From the NCBI GenBank assembly GCA_026707665.1, contig JAPOWK010000117.1, positions 1-64,000 of the forward strand: DNA of 64,000 bases, read 5' to 3'. Positions 43,779 through 52,805 of this stretch are shown piece by piece (positions within the stretch are counted from its first letter, which is position 1; every line of letters begins with the position of its first letter). Below the pieces are notes generated by a model, which made no database searches, was not told the DNA's origin, and saw only the letters and a program-made list of their open reading frames with translations. Position numbers and translations under genes: made by a program. Source of the DNA: Chloroflexota bacterium (GTDB taxonomy: Bacteria > Chloroflexota > Anaerolineae > Aggregatilineales > Phototrophicaceae).

Positions 43779-44756
43779 CTATCCTCTGATTCCCGTTTGG
43801 GCGATTCCTTCGGTGAATTGCTTTTGCGCTACAAAATACAGAAGCAAGATCGGGATGACGGTAATCACGGAGGCCGCCATTTGCAAATTGAGGTCGCCAG
43901 GCGTGTCCGCGGTGACGAAGTTGGATAATCCGACGGCTATCGGGCGCCACTCATCGTTAATGGTCACCAGCAGGGGCCACATAAGCGCGTTCCAGGAACC
44001 GATGAAACCCAGCGTGACGATGGTCATGATCGGCGCTTTAGATAGCGGCAGCACTACGCTGATGAGGAAGCGCGGATGGCCGGCGCCATCAATGCGCGCC
44101 GCCTCCCACAAGTCTAGCGGAATTTGTATGAAGAATTGCCGCAGCAGGAAGATGTTGAAGACCGACGCGAAGAAGGGAATGGTCAGCGCAGGCCAATTGT
44201 TGAACCAGGCGCCGAGCGGCCCAAACAGGCTCTCGCTGAGCCGGCCGAGCCAGATCACGGTCAAGAGATGCGGTATCAGCATAACGATGCCGGGGATCAT
44301 CATCGTGGAAAGGAAGAGCGCGAAAAGGAAATTGCGCCCAACAAACTTCATGCGGGCGAAGGCGTAGGCGGCCGGAATGCAGACAGCCAGCGAGCCAAGC
44401 ACGGTGATCAAGGTGATGCGTACGCTGTTCCAGATGTAGCCGGAGATGCTCAGCGATTGCAGCAGGCCGGTCTGCGGATCCGCACCGATCTCGATATTCA
44501 GGAAGTTGGCGCGGCGCAGGGCGGTCGCGTAATTCTCCCACAACAGATTCTCGGGCAGCAAGCGCGTCAGGTTGACTTCGCTCAAGGTCATGAAGGACGC
44601 GCTGATCATCCAGAGGAAGGGACCGATCGCGATGATGACACCGGCGAAGAGCACGGCATAGATGCCAATTCTGCTCCAGGAAATATCTTTGCGCGCGCTA
44701 CCGACCGGCGGACGGCGATTGGGCGCGGCGCGCAAGTTCTCAACCTCGCTAGCCAT
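43779..44756 (-). CDS. Carbohydrate ABC transporter permease, MalG type
   Basis: The 325-residue membrane protein has six predicted helices (for example IYAVLFAGVIIAIGPFLWM) and the cytoplasmic EAA loop WEAARIDGAGHPRFLISVV that contacts the ATPase. Its start overlaps the end of the MalF-type permease gene by 8 bp, so translation is coupled. Confidence 0.92.
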   Translation of the reverse strand: MASEVENLRAAPNRRPPVGSARKDISWSRIGIYAVLFAGVIIAIGPFLWMISASFMTLSEVNLTRLLPENLLWENYATALRRANFLNIEIGADPQTGLLQSLSISGYIWNSVRITLITVLGSLAVCIPAAYAFARMKFVGRNFLFALFLSTMMIPGIVMLIPHLLTVIWLGRLSESLFGPLGAWFNNWPALTIPFFASVFNIFLLRQFFIQIPLDLWEAARIDGAGHPRFLISVVLPLSKAPIMTIVTLGFIGSWNALMWPLLVTINDEWRPIAVGLSNFVTADTPGDLNLQMAASVITVIPILLLYFVAQKQFTEGIAQTGIRG

Positions 44757-46434
44757 AGAAGACGCGCCTCCCCATGACTCGATTCTGGAAAAGCGTCATC
44801 AGCAAGATTAAGGCGAAGAGGACAAATGCCATCGACGAAGCGTAACCGTAGCGATTGCTGTTCTGCAGCTCGTCAAAGATATAGACGCTGGCTGTGTTAA
44901 CCTTGTTGCCGACAGCGCCGGTGCGCAGGATCCAAATCTGGGTGAAGGCTTGGAAGGTGCCGATGATCGCGACCAGCGACAGAAAGAAAACCGTCGGCGA
45001 GAGCAGGGGCAAGGTAATATGGCGGAAGATGCGCCAGCCGCTGGCGCCGTCAATGCGCGCCGCCTCATACAGCTCGCCCGGTATGTTGCCCAAGCCCGCC
45101 AAGAAGATCACGGCGTCATAGCCGATGTAGGTCCAGGTCGAGTAGATCATGATCACAATCAGCGCCAGGCTCGGACCGGCGAGGAAATCGGGCAAGCCCA
45201 GCAGATCGCCAATCGTCGAGCGTTCGAGGATCCAGCGTTGAGGTTCGATACCGGCGATGCTTAGGATTCGGTTTGCCGGCGCATATTGACCAGCATCAAA
45301 GATGATGCGAAAGACGATCGAAGTGGCGACGAAGGGAGTGATATAGGGGATAAAGTAGACCATGCGAAAGAAGGCGCGGAAGCGAATGGGCTGAAATAGA
45401 AGATAAGCCAGCAGCAAGCCTATGGACAGTTGAACGGGCACGGTGCCCGTGGCATACATGATCGTGACCCAAAAGCCTTGCAAGAGGTCGTCATCCGCTG
45501 CCGCCAATGCCGCTGGCGCCTCCGCCATCAAGAGGTAGCCGCCGACCGCCAACATGAGCCCGCTGACCAGCTGCAAGACAAAACGACGATTATCGTATGC
45601 CCCTATGCCGTGTCGGAAAATCAGCCAGGCGCCGGCGATCAAGGCGATGCCGGCGCTGATAAAGACGAGTTGGGACCAGATTGGCAGCGCCTCGCCTGAA
45701 TCGCGCGCGGCCGCGATCGCCGCCTGCGTTTCCGCGACGGTCAGTTGAAGCAGGAATATCCCGGCGCCGGCGATGCCGGCCGTTGCGGCGCTGAGCGCTA
45801 TGAGCTGTCCGCTATCGGCGCAGCGAAAGCGCCAGACAGCCAGCGTGATCGCCAAGATCCCGATCAGCAGCCCGACAAGCATGAGGTTTCCGGCGGCGTA
45901 AACGTCGGGGGTGGTGAAACTTTCGCCGAGTTTTTCCATGAAGAGTGACAGCGTCGTGTTTTGGCGGCGCACCTGGCGGGGAATCAGCATGATCACGGGA
46001 ACCAGCTTGAAAAACCAGTCGATGACGAGGAGGGCGGCGTAACCAGCCACTAAGCCGGCCGCGACATTTGCGAATCCGCGCTGGTCGCTGGACACCCGCA
46101 GCAGCTTCTGCAGACGCCTCCCCATTTTGACGGCGCTGGCGAGCGCTATGATGGCCAGCCAGAAGAAAAGGATGTAGCCGAGGTTGCCCAATGCTTTTTC
46201 GTAGTTGGCCAAGCCCACGTATTCGTCCGGGAAGCGGCGCCAACGATGGAGACTGACGAAGAAGGCGAAAGCCACTGGAAAGATGCCAAAGAGCAAAATG
46301 AGCAGACCGGCTGGCGCCAGAAACAGATATGCCGTTACGTTTTCGATTAGCAGTCTTCCACGCCGGGTTCCAAGGGCGCGGGCAATAGGGGGGAAAGTGA
46401 CCATCGGCAGTCGTGGAGCTTGGTTGAATAGCAT
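44749..46434 (-). CDS. Carbohydrate ABC transporter permease, MalF type, with large hydrophobic insertion
   Basis: The start is uncertain: ATG 46434 lies 3 nt after a TATACT element, so ATG 46404 is also likely. With the first start the protein has 561 residues. After the first helix (TAYLFLAPAGLLILLFGIF) there is an insertion of about 220 residues with five or six extra hydrophobic segments. Then comes the normal permease core (FFRMVYFIPYITPFVATSI and the EAA loop YEAARIDGASGWRIFRHI). The insertion is far larger than in ordinary sugar permeases and differs from the periplasmic P2 loop of E. coli MalF by being hydrophobic. Confidence 0.85.
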   Translation of the reverse strand: MLFNQAPRLPMVTFPPIARALGTRRGRLLIENVTAYLFLAPAGLLILLFGIFPVAFAFFVSLHRWRRFPDEYVGLANYEKALGNLGYILFFWLAIIALASAVKMGRRLQKLLRVSSDQRGFANVAAGLVAGYAALLVIDWFFKLVPVIMLIPRQVRRQNTTLSLFMEKLGESFTTPDVYAAGNLMLVGLLIGILAITLAVWRFRCADSGQLIALSAATAGIAGAGIFLLQLTVAETQAAIAAARDSGEALPIWSQLVFISAGIALIAGAWLIFRHGIGAYDNRRFVLQLVSGLMLAVGGYLLMAEAPAALAAADDDLLQGFWVTIMYATGTVPVQLSIGLLLAYLLFQPIRFRAFFRMVYFIPYITPFVATSIVFRIIFDAGQYAPANRILSIAGIEPQRWILERSTIGDLLGLPDFLAGPSLALIVIMIYSTWTYIGYDAVIFLAGLGNIPGELYEAARIDGASGWRIFRHITLPLLSPTVFFLSLVAIIGTFQAFTQIWILRTGAVGNKVNTASVYIFDELQNSNRYGYASSMAFVLFALILLMTLFQNRVMGRRVFYG

Positions 46435-46566
46435 CCAGTATAACCTCAACCGAAGGGAATACCAATGAGTTGCTGAACGCTCCTGGCAAATGCGGCGGAG
46501 GCGGCAAATGCGCCCTTCATGGTACAATCCATTGGACAACCGGTACACAGGAGCAGACAGGGCAAA

Positions 46567-47496
46567 ATGCCGCGCATCTTCGTCATTGGGGCGCTCGTAT
46601 ATGATATTGTCTTTGACGTCCCGGACTGGGTCGCCCCCAATCAGGCGGTACATGCCCGCCAGGTGACCAGGTCGCCGGGCGGCAAGGCGCTGAATCAGGC
46701 GACAGCGGCTCGTCGCTTGGGCGCTGACGATGTTCGCCTTATCGGCTGCGTGGGCGATGATATCTTTGGCGCGGAAATGCTGGAGGCATTGCGACGGGAG
46801 GGCGTCAATGTCGAACAGGTGCGGCAGCTAAGCGCGAGCAGAACAAGCATCGCCGGCATCGTCGTCAAAGATGGTTTGCCGGGATTCATCGGCGCTCCCT
46901 GCGCCAGCCGGATGGTCAGCGACGAACATATCCGTGGGGCGCTTGCCGACCTCGCCGCTGGCGATATTCTCCTGCTTGACTTTGAAATCCCACAGCCTCA
47001 AGTGATGTTTGCGCTGCACTTGGCCCGGGCGGCCGGCGCCATTACCGTGCTCAATCCGGCGCCATTCTTCACGCGTGACGCCTTTGTCGTCGATTATTTG
47101 CATCTGGTTGATGTGATTATTCCCAACCAAATGGAAGCGCAGTTGATTCTCGACAGTGAATCCGACGACCTTGATGAATTGGCGAGCGGGCTGCTGGGCC
47201 ACGGAATTGGGACGGTTGTCTTGACGATCGGCGAGGCGGGCAGCATCCTGTATCAGGTTGATTGCCGAGCCGTGCAACCGGCATTCAAGCTCGCCGCGGT
47301 GGATACGACCGGGGCAAGCGATGCCTTCGTTGGCGCCTACTGTCTTGGGCTCTCGCTGGGTTGGCAAATTCGGAAGACTCTAATTTTCGCGTCGGCGGCG
47401 GCCGGCTTGGCTTGTACGCGGCGCGGCACCATGTCCGCCTTGCCGTCGCTGGAAGAAGTCAGGCTTTTGATGGCGTCGCGTCAAAGCTGCTGCTGA
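46567..47496 (+). CDS. PfkB-family carbohydrate kinase
   Basis: The 309-residue ribokinase-like protein shows VTRSPGGKALNQATAARRLGA, VVLTIGEAGSILY and the C-terminal signature VDTTGASDAFVGAYCLGL. The usual GAGD is GASD here, but the catalytic Asp is kept. It is divergent from the sugar ABC permease genes, which suggests it phosphorylates the imported sugar or its product; this is inference. Confidence 0.88.
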   Translation: MPRIFVIGALVYDIVFDVPDWVAPNQAVHARQVTRSPGGKALNQATAARRLGADDVRLIGCVGDDIFGAEMLEALRREGVNVEQVRQLSASRTSIAGIVVKDGLPGFIGAPCASRMVSDEHIRGALADLAAGDILLLDFEIPQPQVMFALHLARAAGAITVLNPAPFFTRDAFVVDYLHLVDVIIPNQMEAQLILDSESDDLDELASGLLGHGIGTVVLTIGEAGSILYQVDCRAVQPAFKLAAVDTTGASDAFVGAYCLGLSLGWQIRKTLIFASAAAGLACTRRGTMSALPSLEEVRLLMASRQSCC

Positions 47497-47549
47497 TCCG
47501 AGGGACCGGCGTAACCCGCGCGTGCGATACGGGTTAAGATGATTACAGA

Positions 47550-48164
47550 ATGAAGAATCCATTCTCACGTCGAATCGATTACACGGCACTCGATGAGGGG
47601 CAACTTGTCGCGCTGGCGAAGGAGGACAAAGCGGCTTTTGGCGAACTCTACGAGCGCTATCTGCCAAAGATATACAGTTATGTATACTATCGAACGGGCA
47701 ATGTGCATGACGCGGAAGACCTAACGGCGAAAGTCTTCTTTCGCGCGCTCTCGCATATTAGCAACTATGTTGAGAAGGGAGTGCCGTTTCAGGCCTGGCT
47801 GTACCGGATCGCTCACAACCTGGTGGCGAACTGGCACCGCGATCAAGGGCGGCGGAAGATCATCGCCCTGGACGAATATGTGGCGTATCCGCTGAAGACA
47901 GAGGCGCCCGATCGGCTAGCCGAGGAGCAGGAAGAGCGCACTCAGCTTCTGGAAGCGGTTCGCGGCCTGCCGGAAGACCGTCAACAGTTGTTATTGCTAA
48001 AATTTGTGGACCAAATGTCGAACGCGGAAATCGGCGCGATCATGGGAAGGACGGAAGGCGCCATCAAGTCACTTTATCATCGTACGCTGCTGGCGCTGCG
48101 CGAGGAGATGGTCGCGATTCAGGATGGCGACCGGAAACAGTGGACGGATGGAAAAGAGGGATAA
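47550..48164 (+). CDS. ECF-type sigma factor
   Basis: The 204-residue protein has sigma region 2 (FGELYERYLPKIYSYVYYRTG, DAEDLTAKVFFRALSHI, WLYRIAHNLVANWHRDQ) and region 4 (LPEDRQQLLLLKFVDQMSNAEIGAIMGRTEGA). It directs RNA polymerase to a specific regulon. It lies 7 bp upstream of a small membrane protein gene that may encode its anti-sigma factor. Confidence 0.93.
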   Translation: MKNPFSRRIDYTALDEGQLVALAKEDKAAFGELYERYLPKIYSYVYYRTGNVHDAEDLTAKVFFRALSHISNYVEKGVPFQAWLYRIAHNLVANWHRDQGRRKIIALDEYVAYPLKTEAPDRLAEEQEERTQLLEAVRGLPEDRQQLLLLKFVDQMSNAEIGAIMGRTEGAIKSLYHRTLLALREEMVAIQDGDRKQWTDGKEG

Positions 48165-48171
48165 CCGTACC

Positions 48172-48555
48172 ATGCCTACAGCTTCGGAAGCGCAATTGCG
48201 CAATCTTCTAGATTCCATCACGACGCGGCTGCAACGCGGCGATGCCGTCGACCCGCTCATTAGGCAAGCCGACGAAGAGCAAAGTGATGTGGAGGACATC
48301 TTTGAGCTCATCCAGTCGCTTCATGCATCTTTGACGCCAATGAATCCCGATCAGGAGTACGCGGAGAACCTGCGAGCCAATCTGCTTGAGGGGCGCCCCG
48401 GCGTCGCTGGACGCGTTCGGCAGATGCCGGCGCGGCTTTCTGTCGCGGCGATCCTGGCCCTTGTCGCTGGTTGCCTTCTGTTGATGTTGCGGCGAATATT
48501 TGGCTCTGAGACGGCGCCCGATGTCCCGGAAGAAGCGGTGGCCACGCCGCTTTAG
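48172..48555 (+). CDS. Small membrane protein, putative anti-sigma factor
   Basis: The 127-residue protein has a soluble N-terminal part (ASEAQLRNLLDSITTRLQRG) and one transmembrane segment (SVAAILALVAGCLLLMLRR). The position right after the sigma gene and the topology fit an anti-sigma factor. No ZAS-type His-x-x-x-Cys-x-x-Cys motif is present, so the assignment rests on context. Confidence 0.65.
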   Translation: MPTASEAQLRNLLDSITTRLQRGDAVDPLIRQADEEQSDVEDIFELIQSLHASLTPMNPDQEYAENLRANLLEGRPGVAGRVRQMPARLSVAAILALVAGCLLLMLRRIFGSETAPDVPEEAVATPL

Positions 48556-48699
48556 ACGCTCCGAACTCGTTGAATCTGCATCAAATTTTGAATCAGGAGG
48601 CTTGCGCCGGTCCCCTGCAAGTCGCGAAACTTGCCTTATGATGCAGGGGATTTGGGTGGGAATATTGTCTCCTGGTCGTGAAACAGCGGGGAATCGAAG

Positions 48700-49800
48700 A
48701 TGCCGCCGCAAACCCTGTCGCTGCGTCAACTCAATCGCACGCTGCTTGCGCGGCAGCTCTTGCTGGAGCGGCAGAATCTCAATTGCTGCCAGGCGATTGA
48801 GGCTTTAGGCGGCATGCAATCGCAGATTCCCAACCCGCCCTACATCGGTCTGTGGACGCGTTTGAAGGGCTTCAGCAAGCCGCAGCTTACAGCGGCGCTG
48901 GAAACGAGGTCGGTGGCGCGGGCGCCATGGATTCGCTCGACCTTGCACCTGGTGACCGCCGACGATCATCAGCGCTTCCAGCCGGTCATTCAGCCGGCGC
49001 TGGCACGGGGCTTGCGCTCATTCTTCGGCGCGCGCGCCAAGGGACTGGATATTGAGCGGCTCATCGCCATCGCCAAACCCTACCTGGAGGCGGCGGAACC
49101 CGCGATCGGCGAGTTGCGCGACAAGCTGCAAGAATACGAGCCGGATAAAGACAAGCAGGCGATGGCTTACGCCGTGCGCAGCTACTTGCCCTTGGTGCAG
49201 GTCCCGCCCAGCGGCGCCTGGGGCGTGGGCACGCGCGCGAATTATACGACAGCCGAGAGCTGGCTTGGCAGGGCGGCGCCCGCCGATCTACCGGCGCTGT
49301 TCCGGCGATATCTGGCTGCTTTCGGTCCGGCCGATGTGATGGACTTCCAAACCTGGACCGGTATGACCAGCCTGAAATCGCGACTGAATGAGACGCTGTC
49401 GACGCTCGCCGTCTATCGAGATGAATCGGGTCGAGCGCTCTACGATTTGCCCGATCAGCCGATCGTGGACGAAGACAGCCCAGCGCCGATCCGCTTCTTG
49501 CCCGAATACGACAACATTCTGATTGGTCACAGAGATCGCCGCCGAATACTGCCGGAATTGCATCGCAAGAATGTCTTTGTTTCGGCGGGCCGCGTGCTCG
49601 GCACGGTCATCATCGACGGATTTGTCACCGCCATCTGGAAAATCGAGCGAGAAAAAGAATGGGTGACCCTGCGGGTGACGCTATTCGGGGAGCAGACGGA
49701 GGACATCCTGGAGAAGATTGAAGCGGAAGGGTTGGCTTTGGCGCGCTTCATCTATGAGGACGCGCTTTCGCATCGTGTTAAATTCATGGGAGCCGACTGA
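48700..49800 (+). CDS. Winged-helix DNA-binding domain protein (HTH_42/AlkZ-like)
   Basis: The 366-residue protein matches the HTH_42 family: LSLRQLNRTLLARQLLL, ALGGMQSQIPNPPYIGLW, the QSQ-type motif, WIRSTLHLVTADDHQRF and LPEYDNILIGHRDRRR. The QxQ element is the catalytic motif of AlkZ/YcaQ interstrand-crosslink DNA glycosylases, so a DNA-repair role is plausible (inference). Confidence 0.85.
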   Translation: MPPQTLSLRQLNRTLLARQLLLERQNLNCCQAIEALGGMQSQIPNPPYIGLWTRLKGFSKPQLTAALETRSVARAPWIRSTLHLVTADDHQRFQPVIQPALARGLRSFFGARAKGLDIERLIAIAKPYLEAAEPAIGELRDKLQEYEPDKDKQAMAYAVRSYLPLVQVPPSGAWGVGTRANYTTAESWLGRAAPADLPALFRRYLAAFGPADVMDFQTWTGMTSLKSRLNETLSTLAVYRDESGRALYDLPDQPIVDEDSPAPIRFLPEYDNILIGHRDRRRILPELHRKNVFVSAGRVLGTVIIDGFVTAIWKIEREKEWVTLRVTLFGEQTEDILEKIEAEGLALARFIYEDALSHRVKFMGAD

Positions 49801-50050
49801 GGCGGAACGGCGCGCTCTATACCGTCGGTCATTTCGGTGGTAGCCTTTCCCCGAAGAAATTGTTGGGCAGCATCGAAGGGCAAGGGCACGAGCGCCATGG
49901 CACCGGCAGTCAAAATCAGCGCCTTGCGCGGCATGCGGGATGTGTATCGCGCGCGACCGGCAGCAATCCCGCGCGAGATGGGCCGCCAACTGGAATAGTT
50001 GGTGGTTTTTGGCGCCTTGCCGCGGCGAGTCGAGGAGATATTGAATACAC
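49801..50050 (+). other. Intergenic region upstream of hisG with a 33-codon ORF
   Basis: ATG 49897 to TAG 49998 encodes ISALRGMRDVYRARPA, similar in feel to the N-terminus of HisZ/HisS (ALRGMRDxxP). It has no histidine-codon run, so it is not a histidine leader peptide. It may be a gene remnant or chance. No terminator with T-run is seen. Confidence 0.25.
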
Positions 50051-51091
50051 ATGACTGACTCAATGTCGCCGGATAGCCTTGTAGTTGCCTTGCCGAGCAA
50101 GGGGCGTATGGGGGATGCAGCCGACCGGTTTCTCGGTCGAGCCGGTCTGCAGATTTACAAGGCAAACCAACGGCAATATACAGCGACCATTCCCAATTTA
50201 CCTGCTGCGGATGTCGTCTATCAGCGCCCGCGCGATATCGTTAGCAGAGTAGCGGAAGGGTTGGCTGATATTGGCATCACAGGGCTGGATAATGTATCGG
50301 AGTACGGCACGGACTCGGCCGATATCATGGTGATTGACCGGCTCGGTTTTGGCAAATGCGAATTGCTGCTGGCGGTGCCGGATTCATGGATTGACGTGGC
50401 CTCGATGGCCGATCTGGCTGATTTGAGCCTGCGCCATCAAGAACGCGGGGCGCAGCTGCGCATCGCCACGAAATACAGCAAGCTGGTCAAGAGTTTCATG
50501 TATCGGCAAGGGATTTCGCATTTTCTGCTGGTGCATGCGGAGGGGGCGATGGAAGCGGCGCCGCGCATGGGCTACGCGGATTTGATCGCCGATCTATCGG
50601 AGACGGGCACGACCCTGCGCGAAAATCATCTGCGTCCGATCGATGGCGGCACGATCGTGGCCTCGGAAGCGGTCTTGATTGGCAATCGCCGGACGATGCG
50701 GCAGTCGCCGCCCAAGCTGGAAACGCTGCGCGAAATGCTCGAACTCATTGAAGCTCATCGGCGGGCGCGCCAATTTGTATCGCTGCGCGCGAATATCAGC
50801 GGCGAATCGGTGGCGGATGTGCAGGGGCGCATCCTGGGCAATCCCGCGCTAAGCGGCACAAAGGGGCCGGGGGTTGTGGCTGTTGCCAGCCCGCCGGGCT
50901 CTGAGCAGCGCTGGTTCGAGACTACGCTCTTGGTGCAGTCCGATCTGATACACAAGACGATGCAGCACTTACGCAATCTTGGCGGGACCGACATCATTGT
51001 GACGCGCCCCAATTATGTCTTTGATGAGAAGTCACAGACCTATGATCGTTTCGAGCGACTGCTGCATTCCAGGGAAAGACTGAGATACTAG
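50051..51091 (+). CDS. hisG: ATP phosphoribosyltransferase
   Basis: The 346-residue protein is the long HisG form, carrying out the first step of histidine synthesis. Hallmarks are LVVALPSKGRMGDAADRFL, QRPRDIVSRVAEGLADIGIT with GLDNVSEYG, the PRPP-binding IDGGTIVASEAVLIGN and a C-terminal regulatory domain. GAGGAG precedes the ATG. It is adjacent to a DUF1932-type dehydrogenase, not to other his genes. Confidence 0.92.
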   Translation: MTDSMSPDSLVVALPSKGRMGDAADRFLGRAGLQIYKANQRQYTATIPNLPAADVVYQRPRDIVSRVAEGLADIGITGLDNVSEYGTDSADIMVIDRLGFGKCELLLAVPDSWIDVASMADLADLSLRHQERGAQLRIATKYSKLVKSFMYRQGISHFLLVHAEGAMEAAPRMGYADLIADLSETGTTLRENHLRPIDGGTIVASEAVLIGNRRTMRQSPPKLETLREMLELIEAHRRARQFVSLRANISGESVADVQGRILGNPALSGTKGPGVVAVASPPGSEQRWFETTLLVQSDLIHKTMQHLRNLGGTDIIVTRPNYVFDEKSQTYDRFERLLHSRERLRY

Positions 51092-51100
51092 CGAGCGCTT

Positions 51101-51943
51101 ATGAGCACAATTGGCATCATCAATCCGGGCGCGATGGGCATTTCGATCGCGGCATCGGCGCGGTCGCGCGGTCACGATGTCTTTTGGGCGTCGGCCGGGC
51201 GCAGCGCCGATACGCGTCGGCGCGCCGAGGCACATAATCTTCTCGAAGTTCAAACCTTGGCCGAGCTCTGCGCGGTCTGCGAGGTGATGCTTTGCGTCTG
51301 TCCGCCGCACGCGGCCGCGTCCGTCGCGGACGCTGTGATCGATGCCGGCTTCAGCGGGCTCTATTGCGACGGGAACGCCATCGCGCCGCGGCAATCGCAG
51401 CTTGTCGGTGAGCGCCTTAGGGCCGCGGGCATCGATTTCGTCGACGGCAGCATCATTGGTCCGCCGGCTTGGGAAGCAGGCAGTACCCGCTTTTACTTGT
51501 CCGGTCCGTCGGCTGGGCAGGTCGCCGGCTTATTCGAAGGCGCTCTGGCGGAGGCGGTCGTGATCGGCGATGAGATCGGCAAGGCGTCGGCGCTGAAGAT
51601 GGTGTTCGCGGCGCAGACCAAGGGCTTCACCGCCTTGCTCTCGGCGATTCAGGGGGCGGCTGAACAACTGGGCGTGCGCGCCGATCTGGACCGGGAGTGG
51701 GCGCGGCGGGATAAGGCGGTGGCGGCGCAGCGCGTCAATCAGGTGCGAGGCGTCACCGGGAAAGCCTGGCGCTTTGCTGGCGAGATGCAGGAGATCGCGG
51801 CGACCTTTGAAGCGGCCGGGATGCCGCCGGGTTTCTTCGAGGCGGCGCATGATATCTATCAGCGTATGGCGCCCTTCAAGGACGCGGAAGAATTGCCTGC
51901 GCTTGAGGATGTGCTGGCGGCGCTTACTGCGGCCCGCGACTAG
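51101..51943 (+). CDS. NAD(P)-binding dehydrogenase with DUF1932 C-terminal domain
   Basis: The 280-residue protein has a Rossmann N-terminus (TIGIINPGAMGISIAASARS), the 6-phosphogluconate-dehydrogenase-like core (VDGSIIGPPAWEAGSTRFYL, ASALKMVFAAQTKGFTALL) and the DUF1932 helical tail. It starts 9 bp after hisG, so co-transcription is likely. Substrate unknown. Confidence 0.85.
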   Translation: MSTIGIINPGAMGISIAASARSRGHDVFWASAGRSADTRRRAEAHNLLEVQTLAELCAVCEVMLCVCPPHAAASVADAVIDAGFSGLYCDGNAIAPRQSQLVGERLRAAGIDFVDGSIIGPPAWEAGSTRFYLSGPSAGQVAGLFEGALAEAVVIGDEIGKASALKMVFAAQTKGFTALLSAIQGAAEQLGVRADLDREWARRDKAVAAQRVNQVRGVTGKAWRFAGEMQEIAATFEAAGMPPGFFEAAHDIYQRMAPFKDAEELPALEDVLAALTAARD

Positions 51944-51946
51944 ACA

Positions 51947-52726
51947 TCAGAGCGCCTCAATCAACTCCGGCAAGCCGGCGAAGACCAAATCCGGCCGTAC
52001 TTCACTCTGCTGCAAACTTATCTCCGTCTCCACGCCCGTCATCACGAGCGCGGTCTGGATGCCCAGAGCTTGCGCGCCGGCGATATCGGTGCCAATGCGG
52101 TCGCCGATCATCAGCGTCTCTTCGGGGCAGGCCTCAAGCTGACGAAGCGCGGCGTCGAACATGCCGCGTGCCGGCTTGCCGATGATGGTGGGCGATTGAC
52201 CGGAGGCCGCTTCGATCAAGGCGATGATGCTGCCGGCGCCCGGCACCAGACCCTCCGGCGCCGGGAACGACGGATCGGGATTGGTGCCGATGAAGCGCGC
52301 TCCTGCTCGAATCAAGAGGGTCGCCGTCCGCGCTTTTTCGTAAGTGAGGTCGACGTCAATGCCGCAGACGACGGCATCGGCGCTAGCATCGACCAGTTTG
52401 AAGCCAGCGTCTGACAACATGCGCTTTAAGCCAGAGCCGCCGAGGACGTGCAAGGGCGTGCCAGCTGGGTAGCGCGTCTGCAAATAGCGGACTGTGGCGG
52501 TTCCGCTGGTGACAATGTGTCGCGGCTGCACGCCGGAGACGCCCATGCTCGCGAGCTTGTCCACATAATCATCTTGCGTTCGGCTGCTGTTGTTGGTGGC
52601 GAGCACGAAATCCAGCTCGCGCTCGAATAAGAGGTCGAAGAAATTCGTCATGCCGGGCAGAGCTTGCGACCCGCGCCATAAGACGCCGTCCATGTCTGAG
52701 ATGACGGCTTTGATCTGGAGTGACAA
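51947..52726 (-). CDS. HAD-superfamily IIA phosphatase (NagD-like)
   Basis: A TTG start at 52726 follows AAAGGACG. The 259 residues contain the HAD motif I ISDMDGVLWRG, motif II LATNNSSRT, IIGKPARGMFDAAL and motif IV ETLMIGDRIGTDIAGA. It dephosphorylates small phosphates; substrate unknown. It converges with the DUF1932 gene (gap 3 bp). Confidence 0.92.
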   Translation of the reverse strand: MSLQIKAVISDMDGVLWRGSQALPGMTNFFDLLFERELDFVLATNNSSRTQDDYVDKLASMGVSGVQPRHIVTSGTATVRYLQTRYPAGTPLHVLGGSGLKRMLSDAGFKLVDASADAVVCGIDVDLTYEKARTATLLIRAGARFIGTNPDPSFPAPEGLVPGAGSIIALIEAASGQSPTIIGKPARGMFDAALRQLEACPEETLMIGDRIGTDIAGAQALGIQTALVMTGVETEISLQQSEVRPDLVFAGLPELIEAL

Positions 52727-52805
52727 TGCGTGCGTCCTTTCGCCAGCTACATCGCGGAGTATTTTAGCGCATCTCGGCGCTGGCGAAAGGCTGCTGACTC
52801 CGGGG

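Noticed and set aside
49897..49998. Histidine leader peptide upstream of hisG
   Set aside because: The short ORF contains no histidine codons and no terminator follows it.
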